DNA from: Baylisascaris procyonis
Lineage: Eukaryota; Nematoda; Chromadorea; Rhabditida; Ascarididae
DNA length: 64,000 nucleotides
Direction: 5' to 3'
Assembly: GCA_037389465.1 (NCBI GenBank)
Contig: JAZARR010000077.1
Location: forward strand, 372,001-436,000
How positions within the stretch are numbered: the first letter of the stretch is position 1; each line of letters starts with the position of its first letter. Of this stretch, positions 13,024-26,100 are shown piece by piece. Both the position numbers and the translations under genes were made by a program. The notes beneath the pieces are model-generated. The model saw only the letters and a program-made list of their open reading frames with translations, was not told the DNA's origin and did no database searches.

Positions 13024-15340
13024 TAAGAAGTGTAAGAATATCATGAAAAGACGACGGATACTTACTTGCGCCGAAATTCGTTAGGTAGAAGCCGACGATT
13101 GCGTCTTGTAGTTGCAGTTACTGATTTTTGAATTGCACTTTAGAGGCATACAGTTGTTGTGGACGCACTCAACCAGAATTGCTCATCTGGTGTGGTGACG
13201 TGGAAATAAACACTTTTCAAAGTGGTGCAGTGAGGCGAACTCAAAAAAGAGGCTGTCAAAGGAAGCTCTAAACCGGATCTAAATAGTGCAGCATCCGCTA
13301 CGGCACACTGCAGCAGATAGTCATTTCTGCTTCACGCTGTTTCAGATGTTATTACATCGATTACCACCACGTGCTACTCAGATGTTCCGCATCGGTCTCT
13401 TTTTCTGAATTTTTCGAAGAGGCGCTTCTGAAATGCTTTGTAGAAGCACTGGAGGCATCATGGCGTTTATTTTCTCGCTTCTGTAATAGCATTATAAAAA
13501 GCCCTTTTTTATAGTACGCGATTTCTGAACATGAATATCTATTCAGCGGTTGGGCCTAGAATCCATCTCTGTTGTCTAACCTTTGACCCCCGATAAACCT
13601 GTGTTATCAATATTGGTGAGATAATGGCAATACCGTTCATCCTGCTCGATCCTCTTTTGTTGAGGGTCTTCCGATATTTACGACTCTGATATTGCACTTG
13701 AGGATCTCACCTTTCATTCGTCATATGTCAGCAGAGTGGCTCAACATTTCGCTATGAGAGTCGCTTTAATTCTTTCAGTATACATCTTAAAAAACCATGC
13801 TTATAGTTCGTCTTTTCACGACAAGTAATGCCGATCTTTTCACTTTTTCCCCTTAAATCGATGCGTTTGGCAAATATTATTGAAAATCTCAACAACGAGA
13901 ACTCATGAGAAAAAACATTTTGACGTGATGACGCTTGTCAATACTACTAGGGAACTCTTTCAATTTTGCAAAATCATTATTATTATTGTTTTTATTATTA
14001 TTTATTTGTTTATTTATTTATTTATTTATTTGTTTATTTATTATTAATTTATCATTTTTATTATTGTCGTTTATTAGTGATTGATTATTATTATTTAATA
14101 CTCATCTTATGAATGGCTAATCATTAATATTTTATTTCCAGTTGAGATGCAAATTAAAAACTCGTTAGTTTTGCTCACGTTTCATTGTGATGCACAAATT
14201 TACTTATTCGTTCGTTGATTTGAACTCGTCAAAAGTGACTATTCGCTTTTTGTTGCGCCATAGAACTTTAAAATTTTCTTTGTGATGGCAATTGATGCTA
14301 TGATGTCATGTTTTAAATTCAATGTTGTCGAATGGCGAATTGCATGAAGGAATGCTCTTCTTCAACATTACGATATACATAAATACTTTCGGGATGATAT
14401 TTAGATGAATGAAATGAAAAATATTTTAACATCATTCCAAATAGCGAACATTCCACTAGCAATATTGTTGAGGAAGTGAATTCCTTATTGAGATAATTCA
14501 AAAAATCTAAAAAAAAAATTCCTCTCTTTGTTGAAATGCATATCATGAATTACTTCGAACGCTATCGCTTTGAAACGCTTATGTTCCATTTTCGGTCGTC
14601 CTTCATCGATAAGTTTTTTTTGCTAATATGATGATTTTCAAGTGCATTCATTTCCACTATTTCTATTTGAAAACGTCATAATATAAAACGCCACAAGATT
14701 TTCAACAATTTTTCAAATCTTTTTTTGTAATGAAATCAATAACGATCACTTCGAGAATTCATTGCATCATTAGAAATGGAGCGCTCATTTGTTTAGTGGG
14801 AATTCCTTTGTCGGTTAAATTTGAAAAAAAAAAGTGTTCAGTCGCCAGGGGGAAAAAAAAAACAAAACAAGTGATTTAGCGGTGATGGTGTGTGCGTTCA
14901 GTGCTTACCGATTAATCTACCCCGATCAACAGATTTGTATAGCACTCTGGTTCATCTTCTTTGTGCTGCACGTTTGTGCTCTTTCCCTCGCATCGTTATT
15001 GCGTTTTACCGACTTTCTTTGTTGTGTTTCTGAAGTGAATTTCAAGTGGAGCTTATCATTCAATGCACCAAATGTTTCATGCATTCTTTTACATATTATT
15101 GCAATTAATTGACAACATACGAACATCGACACCTTGTTTATCTCAAGTACTCTTTTAGTGGGTTGTTTAGTGATGAGCACATGTCCTAGGAGCGATCGTC
15201 GAATGATTTTAATTTCCTTGTTAAAATTTACTTAAGCTAAACTACCTATCAACAATTTTGTGAATAACAAGGAAACAGCAGAATTTACCGCTAGTTAAAA
15301 AATTGTTAGGTGCGCTGTCAATTTTGAAACTGTGAGAATG

Positions 15341-15352
15341 TTATTTATTCAT

Positions 15353-15403
<51 letters not shown>

Positions 15404-15407
15404 TTTC
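15341..15407. repeat. (TTTA)n microsatellite
   Basis: About 16 nearly perfect TTTA units, with one C interruption near the start. Confidence 0.97.
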
Positions 15408-15643
15408 AATGAACACAGCATTCATTACGAATACATATCTCTTCATATCGCTTCCGCCTGCTCTGACCCAATGCCTCTCTGGTCCATTTGGCTTATGTGG
15501 TCTTTAGATCGGCCTCTCCATCTTGCAGGTCGGTCGCGTGAAGGTTAGGGCTTAGGCTCTGAGAATGATCACATCCGAATTTCCGTACAACGTGCAGAAG
15601 CTACGATGAGCCGAGAAGTAAATTTTTTTCCGGTCCATCGCAT

Positions 15644-16084
15644 CTATAACAAGTTGTGCACTGCTGATCTACCTCTTCTCCCTCTCCATCCGTCCCCGCT
15701 CAGCTGTTTCACACTGATAATCGCACTAGTTGCAAATTTTTTAATTGAAATATTGAGCAGTAAGTTCAAGCTGTTTCCAAATTTATCGAATTTCTTGGAT
15801 GGTTGCCATTCGATGAAATTCCAAGTTTCATCATGGTTACCGAAAAAAGTGTACAACGCTGCGTTCAGCTGGGCTTCGCTAATGATAGATGTCTTCCTCT
15901 GTGGCGTTGATCGATAAAATAAAAATGTACGTGGCACTTGACTAGTCTTCAGTAATACTTCATTGATGTTTGTTGAAGACACTTGTTTTCGCAGCACTTC
16001 ATACTGGTTTTCCACGTTTCTCATCGATACTTCATTCAGAACCCGATAATAGGCCTTTCTTGGTCGGTTGATACTTCGAAGCGA
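15644..16084 (-). other. Minus-strand open frame, possible exon
   Basis: About 146 codons are open on the minus strand. Composition is protein-like in the first two thirds, with segments such as LNEVSMRNVENQYEVLRKQ and FFGNHDETWNFIEWQPSKK. There is no family match. It could be an exon of an unrecognised gene or a relic. A chance frame of this length is not excluded, and a 103-codon frame overlaps it on the plus strand. Confidence 0.3.
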
Positions 16085-16613
16085 TCATTATTTTGTTTCT
16101 GCTGTTAAACATTCCCGCCTGAGTTGTGTTTTGATGTTTTGTCCCCACATCTTTATTTTTACTTCTTTTTTTTTTACTCTCTGTGCCTTCTGTTGGATGG
16201 TTAATTGCGTTTTCATAAAGATTGCGACTAGTTCGGTTTTTTTCGAATCGTTACTCTGTAGTCTTTATTCTTTACCACTTTAACATTTGTATCATTGCGC
16301 ATAATATAAGCGAAGTGAACGAATACCTTTGAACTATATAATGAAAAGCGCGAGTAAACTAATGAAGCATTTCCAGATGAAAGAAATTCGACCTTATATT
16401 GCACTGTCATAGAGATGATCGATGGCTTTTAGGCCCCTCCCTCTGGGAATGGGGACGGGGATGTAGATTGGTTCTACATAGAGTTGATATTGATGTTAAG
16501 ATATCGCAGCCTTTATGCAAACACATGCATGCACGTAAACAGTATAGGAATATAGCATCTCTCGACGGCTGAAAGGTCTCTCAGCGTTTCCTATTTAGTA
16601 TCTCTACGTTCTC

Positions 16614-16627
16614 ATTGCCCAGGCAAC
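16614..16627 (+). promoter_or_regulatory. RFX/DAF-19 X-box-like site
   Basis: ATTGCC-CA-GGCAAC fits both half-sites of the nematode X-box consensus (RYYNYY, two-base spacer, RRNRAC) recognised by DAF-19 in ciliated neurons. The spacer is CA rather than the preferred A/T. No recognisable gene starts within a few hundred bases, which lowers the chance that it is functional. Confidence 0.3.
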
Positions 16628-17799
16628 AAACATGCTGCAGCTCGTGCAAGCTGTGTGGACGAACCGACAGCAGTTTCATTATTGCATACCGGCGAATACT
16701 TTTTTTTGGTTGTCATCATGCACGCATGACTACTTTTTTTTGAATAGCAAGATAGCTATCAGCTGCTTATTGGACTGCTTCAACGTTTAATCCTGAAATC
16801 AATAAGTAAACCTCGCTACCCTTGTTTATTAAAATTTTATCGATGAATCTCTCAACCATCATAGTCACATAATGGAGCGGAAGAAGTGCAAACGATAGAG
16901 ACATTCATTGCAAGTTTACCGCTATGCCTTAATGTGTATGCTATATGGCTTTGTCATCACGAAGGCGCTTCAACGCTCGATTTTCAAATGACGTTCCACA
17001 TGGCCTTTGTGCTTAGTAAATACCAATAAAGCATCGAAAATGCTGCAGACCGCTATACAACATAGAACTACGTGACGCAGTATTGTGTAACTATACCATA
17101 GTGAGGATCCTGATCGGTACTTTTGCCGATCGACAATTCTAATGACCTAGTCTTGATTAGCGCAATATAATTTTAAGCTCCCTAGTTTTTAGCGGAAATT
17201 CTGAGCTCTTATGAAAGAGCACACAAACAGTAGATCACCTGGGGAAACGCATCATTTAAGCATGCCTTCACATCCCCAATGTAAAACTGCTCTCTTGTGC
17301 GGCTATCAGCTGTCGTTTCACTGGATCAGTCATAGCTTTATGATTATGCTCAGAGTTTATCATCAGTTTCAAGGGTTACATTCTCGTCGATTTTTGAGAA
17401 ACATTGAAATCGAGCTATTGAAAAACATAGCAGGGGTTGCTTTGCTTTGTACTAGCAAGAGTTATTGGTCGTTGCAAAATTGGAGTGTTTGCCCGAGGTA
17501 GAACCTCAGGTCGGTATCCTAAAATTATGGATGCTCTTTGAAAAGGAGCTTTGTCGGCCTGGTTCGTTTTAGAAAGAAACCACATTGTGCACGTGACTTC
17601 CCGCTGGCTAGAGTATAATATTTGAATTCCAAGGACTGATCTATCTTACAAGAAGCAAACGTTGAATATGAAAGAGATGATCATCCTGATCGAAGATCAT
17701 TTGTCATTCCAAAAAAAAGCTCCAAAAGGTTTTTATTCTCTGGTGTATCGGTGGCAATTTTCACGTGCATCTGGAACATCCTTCAAAAATTTTTTGACA

Positions 17800-17955
17800 A
17801 TGAGTGAAGAGGAGACGCTCAGTTTAACTAATGACACAACATTGCGTTGCATTCGCCCACCAGTTTTAAATGTTTCTTCATCGACAAACAATGATTCAGA
17901 GTTGAGTATTGGTCGGCACAAAATGACACCTGCAGTTAAAACAACTGAGTTGATT
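17800..17955 (+). CDS. Possible exon starting MSEEET
   Basis: ATG at 17800 opens a protein-like frame that starts MSEEETLSLTNDTTLRCIR and runs to TGA at 17959. Two possible donors (after 17934, GCA|GTTAAA, and after 17955, ATT|GTTTGA) would both leave phase 0, compatible with the exon at 22949. It could be an alternative N-terminal exon of the repeat-array gene or chance. Confidence 0.25.
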
Positions 17956-20900
17956 GTTTGATTGTCGTAGCGATTACGAGGAAATAAAAACGCCACGACG
18001 GAAACATAACTGCAACTAATCATCGAAGAAACGAGACGATCTGAAATCCTATTACTGCTGAATAACTAATCATAGCTGGCCTAGCAAAGGGTCAATGAAC
18101 CTATCTTCTTGAATCATGAAGCGATATTCGCATCTTTATAGATTAATTTCCCCTTCATAATTTTTTTTTTCTTTCGTAGAGTCAGCAGATTGATGCATTT
18201 TTTCTTGAAAAAAAAAATTCACTTGTCCTTTCACTAATATTGGCTACTTTCTCGTTGCAATATATCTTCTTTAGTAGACAAGTCTCGTGACATCATGTAA
18301 TCTATAAACATCGCACTTCATATTCATTGAGTGCATTTGATTGCTTATAACCTATCATAATTCGTGCAGTTTCACTTCACTGCTAATGATGATGCGTTAT
18401 CAGTACTAGTACCAGTACCAATACTCTCAGCTCAGTGCTTCACTTCTCGATGTGCTTCGTCAAACAAAAATAGTTAAAATGCGCGAAAATCAGAATAGAA
18501 GATTGTCTAACTTGTCTGAAGTGATCTGTCGGCGATTTTGGTTATTTTGCGCACATTGATTTCACAGTGATATCAGCAGTGCACCTAATAAGCCTTGCGT
18601 TAATTTTTGCATATCACAAAGCTGACATTAAGTTTATGCAGTCACTGGAAACAATACTATTTCTATGGTCACTCACTTTTCTTGTTCTTTAACTGTTCGA
18701 ACGATCATTTTCCTGAATGAACTGTGGCAGTCTAAAGTGAAATATAACGATGTAATTGTCTCCTCATATGAGCAATACCGCATACTCCCTTTCTCCCGTG
18801 TCCATATTCCTTACCGCTGAAAATCGAATTTATGCAAAGCGAACATTCAGTGAAATTGAGAGAATGTGCTCCATACGACCGTGGTGTAATGAAAGAGGAA
18901 GAAACAAATCTCTGTATTGCTTCTCTTCTCAGCTTTGTCAGTATGCGCGAGTTGCCGAATGTTCCACCTTACAGCTTGGATCCATTGCACAGGTTTTATA
19001 AGGATCATGCAGTGAGATTATATCGTTGCAAAGATGAATTCATCACCTTCCTTTAAAACACTATGAGCGTAAAGTATACTTCAAAGTGTTTGTTACTGCG
19101 ACAAAACAGAACGAATTTCATTACCGCCAATCATATTAGGTCAAGTTTTGCTGTCTAGTGTTGAAAGCAGAACAAAGATAGAATTTGCCAGCGCTTTGCC
19201 CTACTCCTGCACAATATGAGCAAGTCAACATTTCAGTCCCATATCCAACAATGGCGTTATCGTATTTTCTGTTTATGTTCGGAAATGGCGCCGGCCGTCT
19301 TCAACAATACATGATAAGCGTGTTGAAGGCGAGTCTATAAATAAAGATTACTAGCCGTTGCTTGCATATCATGCAATTCTCGAGTGTGTCCTATTCAGTT
19401 GCTTTCATCTCTTATATTTGCACTTTTCAGTCTGAATTTGTTAGGCGGTCGTCGAATTCGGTTAATGCCGTAGTTATTCATATTATCACTGGCATTGTCG
19501 AGATGAGAAAATACATTCGGCATATTATTTTCATGCTGAATTACTCTATTAAATTTGAAGCTTTAAAAAATTTGGTCAATTTGCTCAAATTTCCGCATAA
19601 TTTGTGATTTTATAATCATTTCCTTTCATCATTCAATTAGTTTGCATCATTTGATCAACTTCCGATGCTAAATTCTTCCAGCAAATATGGCAATCCTCCT
19701 AAGATGTCTTATTTCTGCAATTCATCCATCATCCATCATTTCCGCAAATATTAGAAGAATGTTCACGTAGTGAGCATTCCAGAGTTATCACTCAATACAA
19801 TACAGTACGTTTGCGCAATAGTTCTGAAAATCAGAACTGCTGAGGAAAATTCATAAAGAATTATCTGAAGATGTAGCTTTCGAAATTTTGATGCATCATA
19901 TTTATACATGTACATATTTTTGGGTATCCTAATTTAATATATAGATGAATGCGATGTAAAACTTACCATTCTAAAAAAAAAAAAGAGAAATTAGGAGTCA
20001 CTAAAAGTGAAGTTCGCGGAGCGTCGAAGCCGAAGCATTATGAAACATCAAGTGCATTAACTGTTTTTCTGGTGAGGTGGCTGCTACTAATCAAGTAAAA
20101 CAAGCGCAGAAAATGGCCAAGCGTCTACTCTCTCATTGTGAAGCTCTTGCAAGCCTGTCACTCTCAGAAATTTGAATTTTCAAAATTTTTCGATTAGGGA
20201 ACTTCTTTTGACACATAAATTAGTTTTAAACCCTTTCTTTGCCTCCCTTTTTTTAATCTAATGATTCTGAAACTCAGATGCGTGGCTTCAACTTTATTAT
20301 GAATCAATTGAATTCCCAAACTTTTTCCATCTTTGAAAGCATTCTGAGTGTTAACAATTGATTACTGTTTATTTCGCTGTTGCAATCGTTTTTGCAGTAA
20401 AATGCTATGGGGAGTTTTTTTCGTTTTAATGGATGGCTCTGTTTCATCGCAATAAATCAAAACGAATTTTTTTCGCCAATTGTTTTCGTTTATTTTATTC
20501 TGCACTGAGTTGAAACATTTCCGCAATCTTCATTACAGTGTAATTCAATTTGAAACTTCAAATGTTGAAGACTTTTCGATGTGAGCAGAATTTATTGAAT
20601 GCCGACATTTTATGACTCTTTTGCAACAATAAAATGACAATAATATTTCGATTCTCATTTGCGTTTGTTTCAATTTTTGATACATAGTGCATTCATCTTA
20701 TGAAAATAAACAACATTCGATGCAAAATTCACATTCACGTCGTGCAATGGAGGTTGATGTTTGGGCCTCCTCTATAATTTAGATCCACTATTAAGAGGCC
20801 TTCATCGAGATTATATAATGGGCTAGCAATGATGCCTCGAAATAACGCTTATTGCTATGAAATGCGTGTTATCATGCTTATTCAAACTATCGGAAATATA

Positions 20901-22055
20901 TGTCCTCTTATATTTTTGAAGTTTTAATTGTTGTGTATTGATGAGGTAAATGACGGACGATCTTCATTGGCGAATGCATCTTCATTGGCATTGTTTTAGC
21001 TATGTACTTCAGTTAACCACCAGCGAAATTCTCCACTGAAATTGCCATTTGATGAAATTATTTTTAGGTAGATGGTGCGCGGCCACGGTTCACAGTGTGT
21101 TTGCCAAATTTGCACATGTGGGTAGGTTTTTTGGGCAAATTTTTTACTCAAATACTGAAAGCAGCTTTTTATCGTAAACTGATGGCTGCTATCGGCTAAG
21201 AAATGAGTGCATTTGCATCCTTTATTATGCCCAATTTAGTTTGATATGATAGTATGAATACAGTGATTCGTTGTCTCATAATTCTCGACTCCTACCGTCT
21301 ATGGGGTTCAAATGTTGCGTCAGCAGAAAGCAACTGACCAAGTTTTTCATGCTTGAACAATGGTCTTGTGCAGCCACTGACGAAGCCTCAATTCAGAGAA
21401 TAAATCGGCCCTAAAATGGTGTTGTCGTCGTTTGTATTTTGCTTGAAAATCAAATTTTTAAGTTTAACTGAGAGATCTTTTGTGATAATAAGCAGCTAGT
21501 TGAGAACATGAAAATAAAGCCGACCACAACGTATGATGATGTGTGCGGTTTTATGTTGCTAGAAAGCTTTTATGAGATATGAGCAGGGATTTTTTACTTT
21601 CGCTTTACGCTGTTAGCTTTTCAGATGTGACGTTTCACCAGAGAGAAATGAGCACAAGTTTTAGAATTGGCGCTTCACTAGAAGAAAAACTCAGCCTATA
21701 CTCTAAGCCTGAAACTTCCCCAATATGAACTCAACCTGCTACTTAGCCGCAACGTTCTATCAAAAAAAAAAGTGAATTGGTAGGATTTCAGGCAAGACGT
21801 TCACGACGATGATGCTGATCCTCTATCTGACAAAAGACAGTTCACCAATGAGAAACTGAACCTATGTTCAAGGAGACTGACATTTTGATAACCTGACTAT
21901 ATCATTAGATGATTTCAAATTGCAGTAAGCTATGATTTGTTCCCTAAGCAGATCATGGTACTAAAAATAATCGATTACAAGCGCTTTTTATTGGCAATTG
22001 CCCTTAAGGGTCATCTTTCAATCGTCCACTGTGAAGTGATGGCGATAAAGATAAC
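17956..22055. other. Noncoding stretch
   Basis: No supported gene. A short plus-strand frame at 18832-19056 has somewhat protein-like composition, but I could not pair it with good splice sites. Confidence 0.5.
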
Positions 22056-22121
22056 ATGAGAAAAGTGTCAGTCAGTGGTGGTGTTGCTGCGCTTGTGCTC
22101 GGTTTCATGTTATTAGTAGTG
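22056..22121 (+). CDS. Candidate signal-peptide exon of the repeat-array gene
   Basis: ATG at 22056 opens 22 codons: a basic start (MRKVSV), a small-residue stretch, and a hydrophobic run VAALVLGFMLLVV that reaches a possible donor GTG|GTTAGG. This is phase 0 and would join the phase-0 exon at 22949 directly. If real, the repeat protein is secreted or membrane-inserted. The donor is ordinary and the frame is short, so this may be coincidence. The leader at 11516 is an alternative. Confidence 0.35.
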
Positions 22122-22948
22122 GTTAGGTGATGGCGAATGATAATGACTACCAAGCTTTTCTAGGCGTCATAGATGCCCACACGATCGAAATGCGAGTTCT
22201 ATATCATTGGGCTCAGCAGATGTGCACGAATTTACGAAAAAGGTTTGGGATTTCAGATTCTTAGCGATGAATTTTAACCTCAATGAATTCGCATTTTTTT
22301 CTCTTATTTTCATTAAATGTGAAGCGCTTAGCATGTTATCAGCTAATGACCTCTTAGCATGACCATTTTTGATGAGAATAAAATCACTTAGAGCTTCCAG
22401 TCGGCAGATTTTGCCACATTGCTCACCGAAGTAGATGCTTTAACTTTAGTGGCATTTCCTTTTCCAAACTGCGTCGTCTTAGGGTAAGGAAAATGGGTTA
22501 GGGAGCGGAAGAAAGGGAGGAGAGGAATAGCATTCTGCTAGTCAACTAGCACTAGTTGAATAGGTAAGAGATCCTTTTGACAAATTTTTCGGAAAATTTC
22601 GGTTTCATTTCATTCGTTATTTATTTTAGTTGAATGCATGAATGCGTTAAATTATTCTAAGAATAACGTAATGCTTTATTAATGCACAATGCACCTTATA
22701 ATGATGCATTCGACTTCCATAGAGATCATCAAACTGATTCACATTTTCATCAATGAATCCACACATTTCTGTACATATGCCTGCGTATTAGTGAAGAATC
22801 ATATATCTGAGTACATTTTGTGCCGTTTCATGCTCATTACTTTATAATGACAAGTATAGAAATTTTGATCGCTATTAAATATTAAACTTCTTTAAGAAAG
22901 CTTAATAATTGCAAAGACGAGAAAAAGATCGAGTGACTTTTATTATAG

Positions 22949-23170
22949 GAGTACGCAGTAGTAACACCAGGTGAGCGCACTGTGCCAATCAAAAGAGTGG
23001 GCGAACTTTCGCTATATGGCACTGTTGGTGACGATAGTATTGCTCATGCAGTTGCTGAAGCTAAGTTCGAACACAACAACAACATCAATGGGGAGAGTAA
23101 ATCATCATCTATTCAACGTCAAACACGAATGACTTCGGCTGCAATTCGACATCATAGAGACGATTCATTT
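22949..23170 (+). CDS. Array gene, N-terminal exon a
   Basis: This exon has 74 codons, phase 0 at both ends, acceptor TTTTATTATAG and donor TTT|GTGAGT. It opens EYAVVTPGERTVPIKR, a distant echo of the EY...GERY core of the repeats, then becomes Ser/Asn/Arg-rich. The upstream exon must end in phase 0. Confidence 0.75.
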
Positions 23171-26100
23171 GTGAGTGAAATATTCTCAATCGTTTTCGCT
23201 TATCTCACGCTTGTATAGATGCAATTATCGAAACTAATTAGAGAATGCTTATAAGCCCTCTAAGTTGATAGCTGCTTATGATTGCTATATGTGATTGTGT
23301 GATGAACTATATATTAAAAAATGCTAAATGCAAGATAAAATAGCGTTGCATTTAACTTAATGTTAACAGAAGAGAGCGATATTGCGCAGAAAATAATTCC
23401 TTTTTTTTTTTTGCATTTTCTATGAATCCAATCATTTTCACATTATCTTTTTGTTCCTATATTTTATCAGATAAAATGCTTTATATTGCAAAGCACTATG
23501 TGAAATAGAATGAAACATTTTCGGGATTGTTTTTTTTCATGTATATCAGATTGCTTATATTTCTCACGCGAATTAACTTTGTATTGGTTGATGTTTACTT
23601 CTCTTGTAGCATTTTTTTCGCTAGTAAAGATATAGGACTTATGAAGTAATTTCAGCCAGCTGAGATGCTCCAATAGTTATTGCTGAACTTCGTGAGCAAT
23701 TTTTCATGCCCGACCTCTTCGCCATGATAAGCAGTAATATGGATATAACTGAGAGTTGTATATACTCACATTAATGCTTATCAAGCAAGTATTAACCAAG
23801 ATGAAGACTGCTTCTTAATTGTATATTTCAGATACAATTAGGAACGGAGGGCACAATCGTGACGGAGAGTGCAAATCGCAGCGCAAACGAAAGACTGATG
23901 CCAAAAAGAGCACAAGAAAATGCGCTTACGTGTGAGTTACTAATTTTGCATACAACAATAGCTTCACTATTAGCACTATGATCAACGAAATCATTGGAAT
24001 GCTCATAAGGCTGTCAAATGTTTATAATGGATGGAGGATTAATAAAAGGATTATGGGATTATGGACGTTGTCTTTTTAAACTTTTTTCTCGAAACTAGCT
24101 AATAGATGAGAACTCAAACCCCACTGCAGATAGTACAGTGCTATCAGAACTTCATCTAATTTGATGAAATTCATTGTGCCATATTCATGGTTTCTCAATC
24201 AAAAAAATGTGCCAAACATCTTTGTTTAAATGTTGTAGTGGCAGTTAAAGTCTCATCGTTGATAACGATATATTCAGATGTTTTCTTTGCTACTTATGAA
24301 TAAAAACTTCAACCCTATCGATAAAACTGTCAAAATTTTATTTCTCTAGCTTATCGGAATTTTTAGTCGATCGTGCTAAGCAAGCAGCAAGCGGTGAATC
24401 GAAGCTAAACGGAGAAAGCATTGAGCGACGAACAGAAACCCGACACGAATATGTCATACGTAATGGTATTCTAACCGAAACCTCGAGAACCCAAACAACG
24501 CATACCGTAAATGTGAGGAGTTTATTTTGCTGGCGTGTTTTTTGCTTCCGGGCCGTTTCTGAGAGCTTTCATTCACTACGGTTATTTATTCCGGACGTTA
24601 TTATCTATACCCACCAATGCCAGTGGTCATTCACGGTTCTTTGCCTCGCTCCGAAAGTATCAGAAAGTTTCACAGCCTATTCATTCCGGTCGATTGACAC
24701 CATCAGGCAATAAAGCTGCTCACTAAGTCTGTGCCGAAAGAAGTTTGTTTGCTACTTCGATCTGCTTGTGGTTCGACCAATCAGAAGTAACATCCCAACC
24801 GAACATATGCATTTTCTATACACGGATTGTATCATAGCTGAACACATTCAATATCAGTAGTACCATAGAACGGTTGTGGTGCGACTTGACATTATGTTAA
24901 GTGCGATAACGTGCCACCGATTTCCTTCTAGGGAAAGGCAACGAGAACCCAACAATACGAAGCTGCTGAGGGTGCAATTGATCACGCTGACGTGACCGAT
25001 TCCCTAACAAATGCACCGGATCAAACATGGAGAGGTTCTGAATTCGAAAAGCGTGGCGGCACATACGTCGTTAGGAAGACAAGAGGCAGCGGCAGGCCTC
25101 CGAGTTCCGATATATGGAAGGTTAGCAAGCACTAAATCTTGAAGTAGAAAGGGGAAGGAATGGAATTCAAAAGAAGCATTAAGCCACAAAGTAGAAGAGT
25201 GCCTGTGTGAATTCAGCAGGAAAATTTAGAGAAACCTCAAATGACAAATTGCATATATGCAACATGGAAACTGAAGAAATGAATTTCTCTGAGCAAAAAT
25301 GAAACAAAATAAGGAAATAACAGAGCCGACCTTATGGCGAATTGAATAAATTAAATGGCCGCCTATAGCTTTCTCTGGTTCCTGTTGTTATTCTTGATCC
25401 TGAATGATGATTATCGTCTATTCTCCGATGACACAATCTCTCCTGTTTTCCTTCCCTAGTTTATTCTCTATTTTTTTTTTGTCTCTTTTTCTTCTAAGTT
25501 TCTGATTTCCAACAAAATATTCCGTTTGCCTATGTGTCTTACGTTGATTTCCAGAAGCGCTCTCTGAGCTTTTCTTAGTGCCAATTCCAAGAAATCATAT
25601 TGCATCTGAATCGAACATCAGAAACGTCTAACATTAGGAGGGTTATAATCTATTCAGAGCTACTACTGAAAAATGTTTACTCCAAAATAAGACGTAGTTG
25701 CTATACGCTCCGGACTTTTATTTTGTTCCTCATTTTTTGCGAAGGAGGAAAGGAGTTAGCACTTAGAAACGCCAGCTTAAAGGTGGAATTTTGAAATGAT
25801 GTTTATTGAATGTTTTGGAGAGGGGTTTAAAATCAACACAAAAATAAAACATCTATAGTAAAGAACTGCTCATATCTTATAGAATGAAGGTGGCATGCAA
25901 ACTGAGAGTGTCTCGCATAAAGAATATTCTGGCAAAAAAGGAGAACGATACGAAACTAAAAAACCAGTCGACTCGGATATTCTTAGAGGAGATGATATAT
26001 TTGCCAGCGAGACGCAAAATGAGGCTGAATTTTCGCCAAAGCGAGGCGAACGTTACATTGTGGTTAGACCTGGCAGTTCGGACATTTGGAAGGTAAGTTT

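Larger units (their letters stand above)
11528..17799. other. Noncoding stretch with microsatellites
   Basis: No supported gene. It holds an (AT)n tract at 12944-13020 preceded by degenerate TAGTA/GTACA-type sequence from about 12830, a TTTA/TTTG-rich tract near 13979-14062, a (TTTA)n tract at 15341-15407, a minus-strand open frame at 15644-16084, and an RFX-type X-box match at 16614. Confidence 0.55.

Noticed and set aside
14886..15110. A small hydrophobic plus-strand frame resembling a two-helix membrane protein
   Set aside because: It is short, in T-rich DNA, and has no flanking signals.
18832..19056. A 74-codon plus-strand frame with proline- and charge-rich composition
   Set aside because: I could not find paired splice sites in a consistent phase, nor a family match.
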